A stretch of DNA of 38,981 bases from an uncultured Bacteroides sp. (GTDB lineage: Bacteria > Bacteroidota > Bacteroidia > Bacteroidales > Bacteroidaceae): positions 1-38,981 of the forward strand of contig CAMTFK010000014.1 of assembly GCA_947071285.1 (NCBI GenBank), in the 5' to 3' direction. Shown here piece by piece: positions 16,537-23,638 of this stretch (positions within the stretch are counted from its first letter, which is position 1; every line of letters starts with the position of its first letter). Made by a program: the position numbers and the translations under genes. Below the pieces are notes generated by a model that had not been told where the DNA came from, ran no database searches, and saw only the letters and a list, made by a program, of their open reading frames with translations.

Positions 16537-16553
16537 TATCTTTGTGCAAAGAT
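16537..16553 (+). promoter_or_regulatory. Promoter -7 box of crp/fnr gene 1 within an inverted repeat
   Basis: TATCTTTG (16537-16544) matches the -7 consensus exactly. It overlaps the inverted repeat ATCTTTG-TG-CAAAGAT (16538-16553), so a regulator bound to the repeat would block the promoter. Confidence 0.5.
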
Positions 16554-16615
16554 GGAGCGTTTGCGACAGATAAATTGTCACCTATGTTACATCCAATCAC
16601 AAAAAACTAAAAAGA

Positions 16616-17254
16616 ATGGAACCACATGTATTATTGCAGATGCCATTGTTTCAAGGTACAACAGAGGAGACGTTATTACGGTTCATCCTCTCTCACCAAC
16701 ATATTCTTAAATCTTATAAACCGGGAGATTTCATAGCCTTGCAAGGAGACATATACCGTTCACTCTACATCCTGTGCAACGGAACCGTCCGCACACAGAT
16801 GGTCAGTGCCGAAGGAAAGCAACTGACCATAGAGACCTTGCAGGCTCCCAAACTCCTTGCCCCTGCGTTCATCTTTGCATCCGAAAACCGTTTCCCGGTA
16901 AATATCGAAACCCTGGAAACGGCCGAAGTACTTATCCTGAACAAAGATGCATTCCTGGAATTCATGCACCAGCATCCGATAGTCATGCAAAATTTCCTGA
17001 AACTGATATCCGACCGCAGCCTCTTCCTCTCCAAGAAGCTGAATGAGTTTGCCTTGCAGAGCCTGAAATCACGCTTACTTAATTACATAAAGATGCACGG
17101 TACCCTCACTTCACAACAGGAAGTCGCGCACATACTTGCCGTAGCCCGCCCATCGCTGGCCCGTGCTCTTTCCGAATTAACCAACGAAGGGTGCATATGG
17201 ATAGAAGGAAAAGAGATGCGGATTGACGAAGAAAATGCCAAGAAATACCTATAA
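16616..17254 (+). CDS. Crp/Fnr-family regulator, probable HcpR-type nitrosative stress regulator
   Basis: A 212-residue regulator. An N-terminal cyclic-nucleotide-binding-like sensor domain (about residues 8-125, with GDFIALQGDIYRSLYILCNGTVR) is followed by a long dimerisation helix and a winged HTH (SQQEVAHILAVARPSLARALSEL, about 163-185). It lacks the N-terminal cysteine cluster of Fnr, so it does not sense oxygen through [4Fe-4S]. HcpR of Porphyromonas gingivalis, a relative by context, responds to nitric oxide through heme. Divergence from hcp with a palindromic site between supports a similar role. The effector is inferred, not visible. Confidence 0.85.
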   Translation: MEPHVLLQMPLFQGTTEETLLRFILSHQHILKSYKPGDFIALQGDIYRSLYILCNGTVRTQMVSAEGKQLTIETLQAPKLLAPAFIFASENRFPVNIETLETAEVLILNKDAFLEFMHQHPIVMQNFLKLISDRSLFLSKKLNEFALQSLKSRLLNYIKMHGTLTSQQEVAHILAVARPSLARALSELTNEGCIWIEGKEMRIDEENAKKYL

Positions 17255-17302
17255 ATTCAAGAACTCTTACCTTCATTTCGCACGGCATTCGCATATAATT
17301 CT

Positions 17303-17310
17303 TATATTTG
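17303..17310 (+). promoter_or_regulatory. Promoter -7 box of crp/fnr gene 2
   Basis: TATATTTG is an exact -7 consensus match 26 bases before the ATG at 17337, so the second regulator can be transcribed independently of the first. No clear -33 element is visible. Confidence 0.6.
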
Positions 17311-17336
17311 CACAACCAAGCATCTAAATATACGCA

Positions 17337-18026
17337 ATGAGAAGAATCACTCTGACCGATGAATATAAAGAGCAATTGTTCCTCATTCCCCTATTCCGGG
17401 ACTTACCGCTCAACATCAAGCATTCATTGCTTGACAGATTGGACATCTCAGTATATGAAGTCAACAAGAAAGATATAATAGCTACCCAGGGAACCCTTTG
17501 CAAAAAACTATACGTATTGCTGGAAGGAAAACTGCGGGTCGATATCATCGATGGATTAGGCAATGAAGTCATGATTGAGTATATCGTAGCTGCACGCGCA
17601 TTTGCCACTCCCCACTTGTTCAGTTCGGACGGGACACTACCGGCTACTTTTACAGCCATAGAAGATGGAATACTACTCACGGCCAGTAAAGAATCTATGT
17701 TCAAACTCATCAGTGAAGAACCAAAGATATTACACAATTTTCTATGTATCACCGGTAACTGCAATGTCTGTACGGTAACGCGCCTAAAAACACTTTCACG
17801 GAAAACAGTACGGGAACGCTTTGTGGTCTATCTGCTGGAACACAGGAAAAAGAATACCACGACGGTGAACATTATACATAACCAGGCCACGCTTGCCGAA
17901 TATCTGAACGTAACCCGCCCGGCACTGTCGAAGGAAATCAATAAGATGATAAAGGAAAAAATTATAGAAATGGAAGGAAAAACAGTACGGATTCTGGATG
18001 AAGCATTATTAGAAAAGTACGTATAA
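17337..18026 (+). CDS. Crp/Fnr-family regulator, second paralog
   Basis: A 229-residue regulator with the same architecture as its upstream neighbour: cNMP-like sensor domain (residues about 15-135), dimerisation helix and winged HTH (NQATLAEYLNVTRPALSKEINKM). The sequences are clearly diverged. Unusually, the start of the dimerisation helix holds three closely spaced cysteines in a C-x4-C-x2-C pattern (LCITGNCNVC, about residues 138-146), with another Cys in TLCKKLY earlier. These could bind a metal or Fe-S cluster, but this is not an established motif. It has its own promoter box. Its stop codon borders a long terminator hairpin shared with the convergent nrf operon. It probably controls nrf, hcp or related anaerobic genes. 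Confidence 0.85.
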   Translation: MRRITLTDEYKEQLFLIPLFRDLPLNIKHSLLDRLDISVYEVNKKDIIATQGTLCKKLYVLLEGKLRVDIIDGLGNEVMIEYIVAARAFATPHLFSSDGTLPATFTAIEDGILLTASKESMFKLISEEPKILHNFLCITGNCNVCTVTRLKTLSRKTVRERFVVYLLEHRKKNTTTVNIIHNQATLAEYLNVTRPALSKEINKMIKEKIIEMEGKTVRILDEALLEKYV

Positions 18027-18050
18027 GATACCTCCTATACGTACTTTTCT
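18011..18050. terminator. Bidirectional terminator between crp/fnr 2 and the nrf operon
   Basis: AGAAAAGTACGTATA (18011-18025) pairs perfectly over 15 bases with TATACGTACTTTTCT (18036-18050), with a 10-base loop. The left arm includes the last codons of the regulator. T-rich bases border the stem in both directions, so it can serve both convergent units. Confidence 0.8.
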
Positions 18051-18061
18051 TCTATATTATC

Positions 18062-19336
18062 TTACCACTTTACAAACAATACACGGGGATTGATATTGAC
18101 TGAAACCCATCCCCAGTCTTGCCAACTTTTATGATTGCCGCCTTTCACAATGTCCATAGTCTCTGTTCCGCGCATGATTGAATACCCGGCAGAGAGTTTC
18201 ACATCCTTCATCACCGACCAGTTGATCTGGTAATCCATTTCCGAGCCTAATGCTTTCTTCAAGCCTGATAACTTTGCCGCTGTAGAAAAATGATGGTAGT
18301 TCAAGTCCATATCCACCTTATCGGAAGCACGGAAACGAACGCCCAGACGCTTGTCAAACAAACCGGGAGCATACCCGGATACAAAGTCAGAAGCATAGAA
18401 ATAATCCATGGCACCATAGAATTTATGGTGCGTCCCGTACAGGGGATTGAATGCTTTATACTTGTCGCCGCTGCCGTTACTACCGCTCAGATAATCTGCA
18501 CTTGCCACTACTGTCCAAGTTTTATCAATGGCATAGGCGGCTTGCAGACTTGCCATGAAAGCGGATACTTTTACTGCTTTCTGGTTTTTCCCTGTCTGAT
18601 AATAGAAGGCACCGTCTACGTTCCAGCCACTGTTTTTGTAAGTGAGGTAAGTTCCCATCGTTTGCAGGTAGCGGGTATGGGAAGTTTTAGTGGCTGCATC
18701 TCCTGTTTCCAAGCCCAGATTCATGAATAATAATGAAGCTCCGAAAGGTGCCTGATCGGGCGTATAGTGATACCAAAGTGTTTGCATATTCTTGTAAGGC
18801 TGTGCTCCGGCTTGATAGTAGGTGCCGCCTATCTTGGTCTCATCATTCTGGTTGAAAGCAAGGATAAGGTGCAGTTGGTTATTTTTGTTGGCATACCCCA
18901 GTTTCAATGCATCATGGTAGCGTCCGGCTATGTTCCAGTCCAGTCCACCCAAAATACGTTCGTCATCGTAAACAAGGCTTTGACGTCCCAGTTGGGCAAA
19001 GAAACCTTTGCCGAAGTTCAGTTTGGCCCATGCCTCGTTCATAATGAAACGGCCGTTCTTGTCAATCTGAGGGTCTTGTCCCCATACACCGACGTGCTGT
19101 GCAGAGATTTTCATCTGCAAGTCGGAACGCTTGTACTCCATAGAGAGACGTGCACGGTTGTTGATGAAACCCGCAGGCTCCTCCCCTTCATTGCGGGGAA
19201 CCAAAGCACCGTTACGATACTCCGCGCGGGGTCTGATTTGGATAGACATTGAAAAATTATTCTCTTTTTCTGTAGTTTGCGTATACGCCATGCTTGGCAA
19301 AAGCATGAGAAGCATTGCCCAATAAGTAGTTTTCAT
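18062..19336 (-). CDS. Outer-membrane beta-barrel protein (alginate-export-like)
   Basis: A 424-residue protein with a signal peptide (cleavage after AYTQ, near residue 20), amphipathic strands and a terminal Trp (VLFVKW) typical of outer-membrane barrels. RPRAEYRNGALVPRN, FINNRARLSMEYK and the LGRQSLVYDDERILGGLDWN block match the alginate-export (AlgE-like) porin superfamily. It is the last gene of the nrf operon, 8 bases after ccsA. In this context it may pass nitrite or another small ion rather than alginate; this is inferred from position only. Confidence 0.8.
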   Translation of the reverse strand: MKTTYWAMLLMLLPSMAYTQTTEKENNFSMSIQIRPRAEYRNGALVPRNEGEEPAGFINNRARLSMEYKRSDLQMKISAQHVGVWGQDPQIDKNGRFIMNEAWAKLNFGKGFFAQLGRQSLVYDDERILGGLDWNIAGRYHDALKLGYANKNNQLHLILAFNQNDETKIGGTYYQAGAQPYKNMQTLWYHYTPDQAPFGASLLFMNLGLETGDAATKTSHTRYLQTMGTYLTYKNSGWNVDGAFYYQTGKNQKAVKVSAFMASLQAAYAIDKTWTVVASADYLSGSNGSGDKYKAFNPLYGTHHKFYGAMDYFYASDFVSGYAPGLFDKRLGVRFRASDKVDMDLNYHHFSTAAKLSGLKKALGSEMDYQINWSVMKDVKLSAGYSIMRGTETMDIVKGGNHKSWQDWGWVSVNINPRVLFVKW

Positions 19337-19344
19337 AATGATTA

Positions 19345-20136
19345 TCAGTTTAAATTATAAGTATGAATACTTGCTCCCTGTGCGGAAGGCAGGTAGTTGA
19401 TGCCATACCAGCACATTTGCAGTAAAACAAATGATATCAGAAGTAGAATTAAAGCCTTGCGATGCAGTAGCGGTTTGCCGAGACGGAAATGTACATATAT
19501 AAGGTAAGAGAACCAGGTGGCAGCCGCCCATGTTTCTTTCGGGTCCCACGACCAGTAATGTCCCCAAGCCTCCTTAGCCCACACAGCGCCCGAAAGCATG
19601 CCCAATGTCATAAATGCCAGACCTACGTAAGTCAGGTTATCGCACAAGTCCATTTCTCGGCTCTCAATCGGTTTCTTCTTGAACCATAGCAGATAGATGG
19701 CCATCACCGCAGCCGCTCCCAACATGGCATAAGCAAACATATACACTATGACATGCGGCGTAAACCACGGACTTTGCAAAGCAGGCATCAGGGTTTTGTT
19801 GTGTATCTCCGGTTTGAAGATATTGATACAAATAAATACCAGCGACAGGATAAAACTGAAACTAAGTATCCACTTATACCTCCAGCGACTATAAGTGATA
19901 AGTCCGGCCAGCGGAAGGAAGAAAGAATACCACAGGCGGGTCTCCCCCATCGTCCGCATAGGCGGGCGTTCCAGTGAAATCCACATACCCACAATGAAGC
20001 AGAAGAAGATGGCAAGTCCTATCAGAGTAAGCCCGCCTACTATCGCCGGTTTCCTCCCCCGCCAGGCGGCAAAAGCGCCGAAGCCCCAGAAGTGCAGGGC
20101 AGCAATGGCAAACGGTACAAAATAATCCCACGTCAT
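19345..20136 (-). CDS. ccsA: CcsA-type cytochrome c heme lyase subunit, nrf-associated
   Basis: A 263-residue polytopic membrane protein with about eight hydrophobic segments. It carries the WWD heme-handling motif WAKEAWGHYWSWDPKETW and conserved histidines (FTPHVIVYMF, IYVHFRL). It works with ResB to ligate heme to apocytochromes on the periplasmic side. It overlaps the resB gene by ATGA (20133-20136), indicating translational coupling. Being downstream of nrfA, it is the probable equivalent of NrfI in Wolinella, which is needed for the CXXCK heme. That specific role is inferred from context. Confidence 0.9.
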   Translation of the reverse strand: MTWDYFVPFAIAALHFWGFGAFAAWRGRKPAIVGGLTLIGLAIFFCFIVGMWISLERPPMRTMGETRLWYSFFLPLAGLITYSRWRYKWILSFSFILSLVFICINIFKPEIHNKTLMPALQSPWFTPHVIVYMFAYAMLGAAAVMAIYLLWFKKKPIESREMDLCDNLTYVGLAFMTLGMLSGAVWAKEAWGHYWSWDPKETWAAATWFSYLIYVHFRLGKPLLHRKALILLLISFVLLQMCWYGINYLPSAQGASIHTYNLN

Positions 20137-21365
20137 TCAGTGTCCTCCTCTTTTCTCTTTTGTACGTTAATAAACAGACAGACAGCGCCAAGCATCATCA
20201 TAACGATACCTGTGTAAACAGCCGGCAACCACGGGTCGCGAACCAACTCGAAAACACTGATGTCGCTCCAGCGTCCCTTCGTGTCATCATAGCTCAATTG
20301 GTAGATATTCCATCCCGCCACATTCAGGGGGTGGTTCACTGCAATCGTATCTTCCACTTGCTTGCCGTCTTCCATATAGACTTTCACTGTCGATGCAAAA
20401 CGTTGCGGCTCACGCTCCGGCATGATAAGGCTTGTCAGTGAGTCGAGGCGCAATGCCTTATAAGGGAAAATGAAACTGCCGCAACTCACCCAGCCTTCTT
20501 TCGCAGCTTTCGTCTTCTTGTTCAGAGCTTGCAGGTAAACGGCATACGTGGCACCTACGGAATGAAACTCGGTAAATTTCAATGTATCTTCCGTAGCAAC
20601 GGAGGCTGCCCACGGAATAGTCTGCCGGATGGATATCAACCAGTCAGCCAATTGCCCGTCCGTCACACCTTCTTCCAGCAACAGATGTTCCGGTGTTTTT
20701 TCGGGTAATGTGCGTCCTGTTTCGTTGTCAATCAGCATCAGTTTCGGAGGATATTCGTCAATCGTGAAGTCTTTCAACTCGATGGCAAGTGGAAGTTCTA
20801 TCAACTTGCCGTGTTCGTCGGTTGCCCGCCACTCGGCATTGTCTATACGGGTAGTCATCCGCAACCTGTGCATATCGGCGTTGCCTAACGTGGCCGTAAC
20901 CAAAGCGATGAACAGCCCGGCATGATTCAGCAGAAAAGAAAGCTTCTTCCACCTGAAAGGAAATCCTGCACGGAGCGTAGTCAGTCCCAACACCGTCACC
21001 AACCATATATAGAGCAATACGAAAGGCCATGCCGAAAGCATCCGCGAGAAACCTAACACATCCGCCGGATGGCCGGAAGGTGCTTGGCGAATGAGTCCCA
21101 TCACCACCGTAATGCCCGCCACCCACAGGAGGGAAGACACCGCCGCCGTATAATGACTCATCCATCCAAAGAAATAAACACGCTTGCGCAGGCAATGCAT
21201 AGCTACTATCCCACCCAGATACACCACCAATACAATGATGTTCACCGGGTAAGCGAACAAACTCCAGTTTATCTCGCCTATAGTCACCTGCAACAGCCAG
21301 CCTGTCACCAGCAGACCTGCGCCAATCAAGCAGCCTTCTTTATATCCCCACGGTCTTTTCCACAT
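20133..21365 (-). CDS. resB: ResB-like cytochrome c biogenesis subunit, nrf-associated
   Basis: A 410-residue membrane protein. Transmembrane segments lie near residues 14-30, 38-57, 70-92, 115-135 and 145-162, followed by a large periplasmic domain and a last membrane segment near 380-400 (AVYTGIVMMMLGAVCLFI). The sequence WNIYQLSYDDTKGRWSDISVFELVRDPW is typical of the ResB periplasmic end. It partners with the overlapping ccsA gene to export and ligate heme. It lies 11 bases downstream of nrfA. The same activity is encoded as one fused protein at 690-2753. Confidence 0.87.
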   Translation of the reverse strand: MWKRPWGYKEGCLIGAGLLVTGWLLQVTIGEINWSLFAYPVNIIVLVVYLGGIVAMHCLRKRVYFFGWMSHYTAAVSSLLWVAGITVVMGLIRQAPSGHPADVLGFSRMLSAWPFVLLYIWLVTVLGLTTLRAGFPFRWKKLSFLLNHAGLFIALVTATLGNADMHRLRMTTRIDNAEWRATDEHGKLIELPLAIELKDFTIDEYPPKLMLIDNETGRTLPEKTPEHLLLEEGVTDGQLADWLISIRQTIPWAASVATEDTLKFTEFHSVGATYAVYLQALNKKTKAAKEGWVSCGSFIFPYKALRLDSLTSLIMPEREPQRFASTVKVYMEDGKQVEDTIAVNHPLNVAGWNIYQLSYDDTKGRWSDISVFELVRDPWLPAVYTGIVMMMLGAVCLFINVQKRKEEDTE

Positions 21366-21376
21366 ATACCTCTTTC

Positions 21377-22858
21377 TTATTTCTGAGCCAGACGACCGTT
21401 AGCTTTTGCTTTCTCCAACCAGGCGGGTACGGTGGTCTTCAGGAACTTGTCCTTAGCAGCTCTTTCCGCATCCATATCCAGGCCGATATATCGTTGTGCC
21501 TTGTCCTTAGTAGAAATATCCGGCATGGGCACATCATCCGTATAGCCGTGTTTGGCCAGTACTTTCGATACAGCCAGACGAGCCTGCATAGCCTTATCCA
21601 ATCCATGTGAAAGGATACGTTGGATTTCTTGCGGAGCGTGGAAAGAACCACCGTGAGAAGCCACACCGAAATCCCAACGCCACTGCGACTGGCGGATAAG
21701 GGCGAGTACATCCTTCATCTGGTCGTCCGTAGCCCCTTTGTCCCAGGCAAACTTAGCCTCGATGTGAGCTTTGGCAAGTTCTTGTTCCAGACGATTACGG
21801 ATTTCATTAGCCTTACGCTGACGCTCGTACACATTATTACGCAATGTTTCTTCACTTTCGCGATGACAAGTCTGACAAGTGCGGTCTATCATCGCCAACG
21901 GGCTTTGAATATGATGGTCGCTGAACTTCACGCCCCCCTCACTCTTATAAGGCATGTGACAATCGGCACAAGAGACACCTCTCTGCCCATGAATACCCAT
22001 CTGGGCAATTTCATAATCGGGATGCTGTGCTTTCAGTATCGGTGCGCGGCTCAACTTATGAATATAGTCATAGAAACCTTCATTATCATAATAAGCCTCC
22101 ATATCTTCCACCGTAAAGCCTTTATCCCAGGGGAAAGTCAGATATTTGCCATCCCCCTTGAAGTAATATTCCACATGGCACTGCGCACATACCAGCGAAC
22201 GCATTTCCTGCGGAGTAGCTTTCGTGATGTCCCTTCCCTGGCGTGCGAAAGCCTCGATCAAAGCCGGACGGCTGATATGCAGATTCATATTCTCCGGTTC
22301 GTGGCAATCGGCACATCCGATAGGATTCACTATTTCAGAACCCATAGCGCCCCACTTATTATTATAGAAAGCATCCACACCAACGGCTTCCATCATGCGG
22401 GGAACATCCGGACTCTTGCACGTCCAGCAAGTAGAGGGTTGCGGACCGTCTTCCGCCGTGGCAGGCGCACCCGTACGGAGGCTTGCCGTGATGTCTTCAA
22501 TCGCGTGCATGTGTCCGCGGGGGGTGGAATAATCTTTAGAGAAGGCATATCCCGCCCACAGAATCACCATTTCGGGACGTTGCTCCAACACATCAACGGC
22601 GATGTTTCCGTTGAACTCGCTTTGGAAATCAGTCTTAGCCGTCTCCGTCCAGGTCTGATATTCACGGGGGAAATCATCTTTGAAGACTTCATTACGGGCT
22701 TCGATGCCTGTAATGACGGTCTTGCGGTTATTGAACACGCTTGCCAGTTCCGCCCGTCGCTCTGTCAGTGCGGAAACACATAATCCTAATACAAACACGA
22801 CCACCATCGAACCGCCGAACAGCAGCCAGCCTTGCCATGATTTCAATTTCTTTTCCAT
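21377..22858 (-). CDS. nrfA: Cytochrome c nitrite reductase, catalytic subunit NrfA
   Basis: A 493-residue pentaheme enzyme that reduces nitrite to ammonium with six electrons at the periplasmic face. Five heme sites are visible: CWTCK (residues 144-148, the active-site heme with Lys as ligand), CADCH (182-186), CAQCH (224-228), CADCH (297-301) and CQTCH (328-332). Active-site candidates include the Tyr pair after the third heme (VEYYFK) and His 279 in KAQHPDYE. The N-terminus has an uncleaved-type signal/anchor (residues 12-31). Length is normal. It lies 27 bases after nrfH, which supplies electrons from menaquinol. The resB-ccsA pair follows. Confidence 0.98.
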   Translation of the reverse strand: MEKKLKSWQGWLLFGGSMVVVFVLGLCVSALTERRAELASVFNNRKTVITGIEARNEVFKDDFPREYQTWTETAKTDFQSEFNGNIAVDVLEQRPEMVILWAGYAFSKDYSTPRGHMHAIEDITASLRTGAPATAEDGPQPSTCWTCKSPDVPRMMEAVGVDAFYNNKWGAMGSEIVNPIGCADCHEPENMNLHISRPALIEAFARQGRDITKATPQEMRSLVCAQCHVEYYFKGDGKYLTFPWDKGFTVEDMEAYYDNEGFYDYIHKLSRAPILKAQHPDYEIAQMGIHGQRGVSCADCHMPYKSEGGVKFSDHHIQSPLAMIDRTCQTCHRESEETLRNNVYERQRKANEIRNRLEQELAKAHIEAKFAWDKGATDDQMKDVLALIRQSQWRWDFGVASHGGSFHAPQEIQRILSHGLDKAMQARLAVSKVLAKHGYTDDVPMPDISTKDKAQRYIGLDMDAERAAKDKFLKTTVPAWLEKAKANGRLAQK

Positions 22859-22885
22859 ACGTATATTGATTTTATTTCATTTTCA

Positions 22886-23476
22886 TTATTTCTTCAGCAT
22901 CTTTTGCAGCCACTCCGGCACGGGCGACTCGGGATAAGGAACCAACGCATTGGGCGTAGCCGACAATGAGTTCTTTCCGCCATGCGGCACGTCACGGTGG
23001 CAGTCCCAGCAAGCCTTGCCCTCTCCCACCTGAGACATCATGTAGTCTATCTTCCCGGTCTTCACGAACTCCGTGTTCAGTTGCGTATGGCAACGGATGC
23101 AATTGTTCATGATTACCTCCGAACTGGCCGCATGAGCCTTGATAACCTGCGGCTCGCTCTTGGTGAGAAAAGCCGCCACGTGCTTCATACCGTCCATCCC
23201 TTTGAACGTCCATTTCTTGACGGCGTTCTCATGGGGAACATGACAGTCATTACAAGTGGCATCACGACTATGCGAGCTGTGAAACCAAGTGGCATAATAA
23301 GGTGCCATGATGTGGCAGTTCACGCATGCCGATGGATCATCCCCCAGATAGGTATGCGCCCGCAGCAGATACATGAACAAGCCTCCCCCGCCCACAACAA
23401 TACCACAGATGACAATCGCGGCCACTTTCCATTTGTACGAAGGTAAAAACCTGTTTATAAATGACAATTTCTTCAT
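22886..23476 (-). CDS. nrfH: NrfH, tetraheme quinol dehydrogenase of nitrite reductase
   Basis: A 196-residue NapC/NirT-family protein. A single N-terminal membrane anchor (residues about 17-38) is followed by four heme motifs: CVNCH (51-55), CNDCH (75-79), CIRCH (126-130) and CWDCH (156-160). It oxidises menaquinol and passes electrons to NrfA, with which it forms a membrane complex. It is the first gene of the operon nrfH-nrfA-resB-ccsA-porin. A consensus -7 box and a Crp/Fnr-like inverted repeat lie upstream. Confidence 0.97.
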   Translation of the reverse strand: MKKLSFINRFLPSYKWKVAAIVICGIVVGGGGLFMYLLRAHTYLGDDPSACVNCHIMAPYYATWFHSSHSRDATCNDCHVPHENAVKKWTFKGMDGMKHVAAFLTKSEPQVIKAHAASSEVIMNNCIRCHTQLNTEFVKTGKIDYMMSQVGEGKACWDCHRDVPHGGKNSLSATPNALVPYPESPVPEWLQKMLKK

Positions 23477-23494
23477 AGGAAAAAGTATTTTTCA

Positions 23495-23502
23495 CAAAAG
23501 TA
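23495..23502 (-). promoter_or_regulatory. Promoter -7 box of the nrf operon
   Basis: On the minus strand it reads TACTTTTG, an exact TAnnTTTG match 19 bases before the nrfH start codon. No -33 element is seen at the expected distance, consistent with activator dependence. Confidence 0.6.
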
Positions 23503-23524
23503 GCGGCTTTATTTTATAAAAAGT

Positions 23525-23538
23525 GTAATAAAGATTAC
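23525..23538. promoter_or_regulatory. Candidate Crp/Fnr site GTAAT-N4-ATTAC upstream of nrfH
   Basis: Perfect 5-base arms with a 4-base spacer give the Crp/Fnr 5-4-5 geometry. The centre (23531.5) is about 40 bases upstream of the nrfH start inferred from its -7 box, the class II activator position. It is also about 39 bases from a weaker box (TATCTTTA, 23560-23567) for the divergent lyase gene. Confidence 0.5.
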
Positions 23539-23638
23539 TATTTTATTAGTGTCTTGCGCTATCTTTACATAGTTCCATTGAGTAAAAGTTAAGTCTCATC
23601 CGTATATCTTCAATAAACACTTAATGTAATTATAGAAT

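Noticed and set aside
22400..22450. Degenerate first heme site in NrfA (CWTCK without His)
   Set aside because: CXXCK is the normal active-site heme motif in NrfA, with Lys as ligand.
21620..22783. Long open frame of 387 codons on the plus strand, antisense to nrfA
   Set aside because: nrfA on the minus strand is certain from five heme motifs; the antisense translation has no recognisable domain and its length follows from nrfA codon usage.
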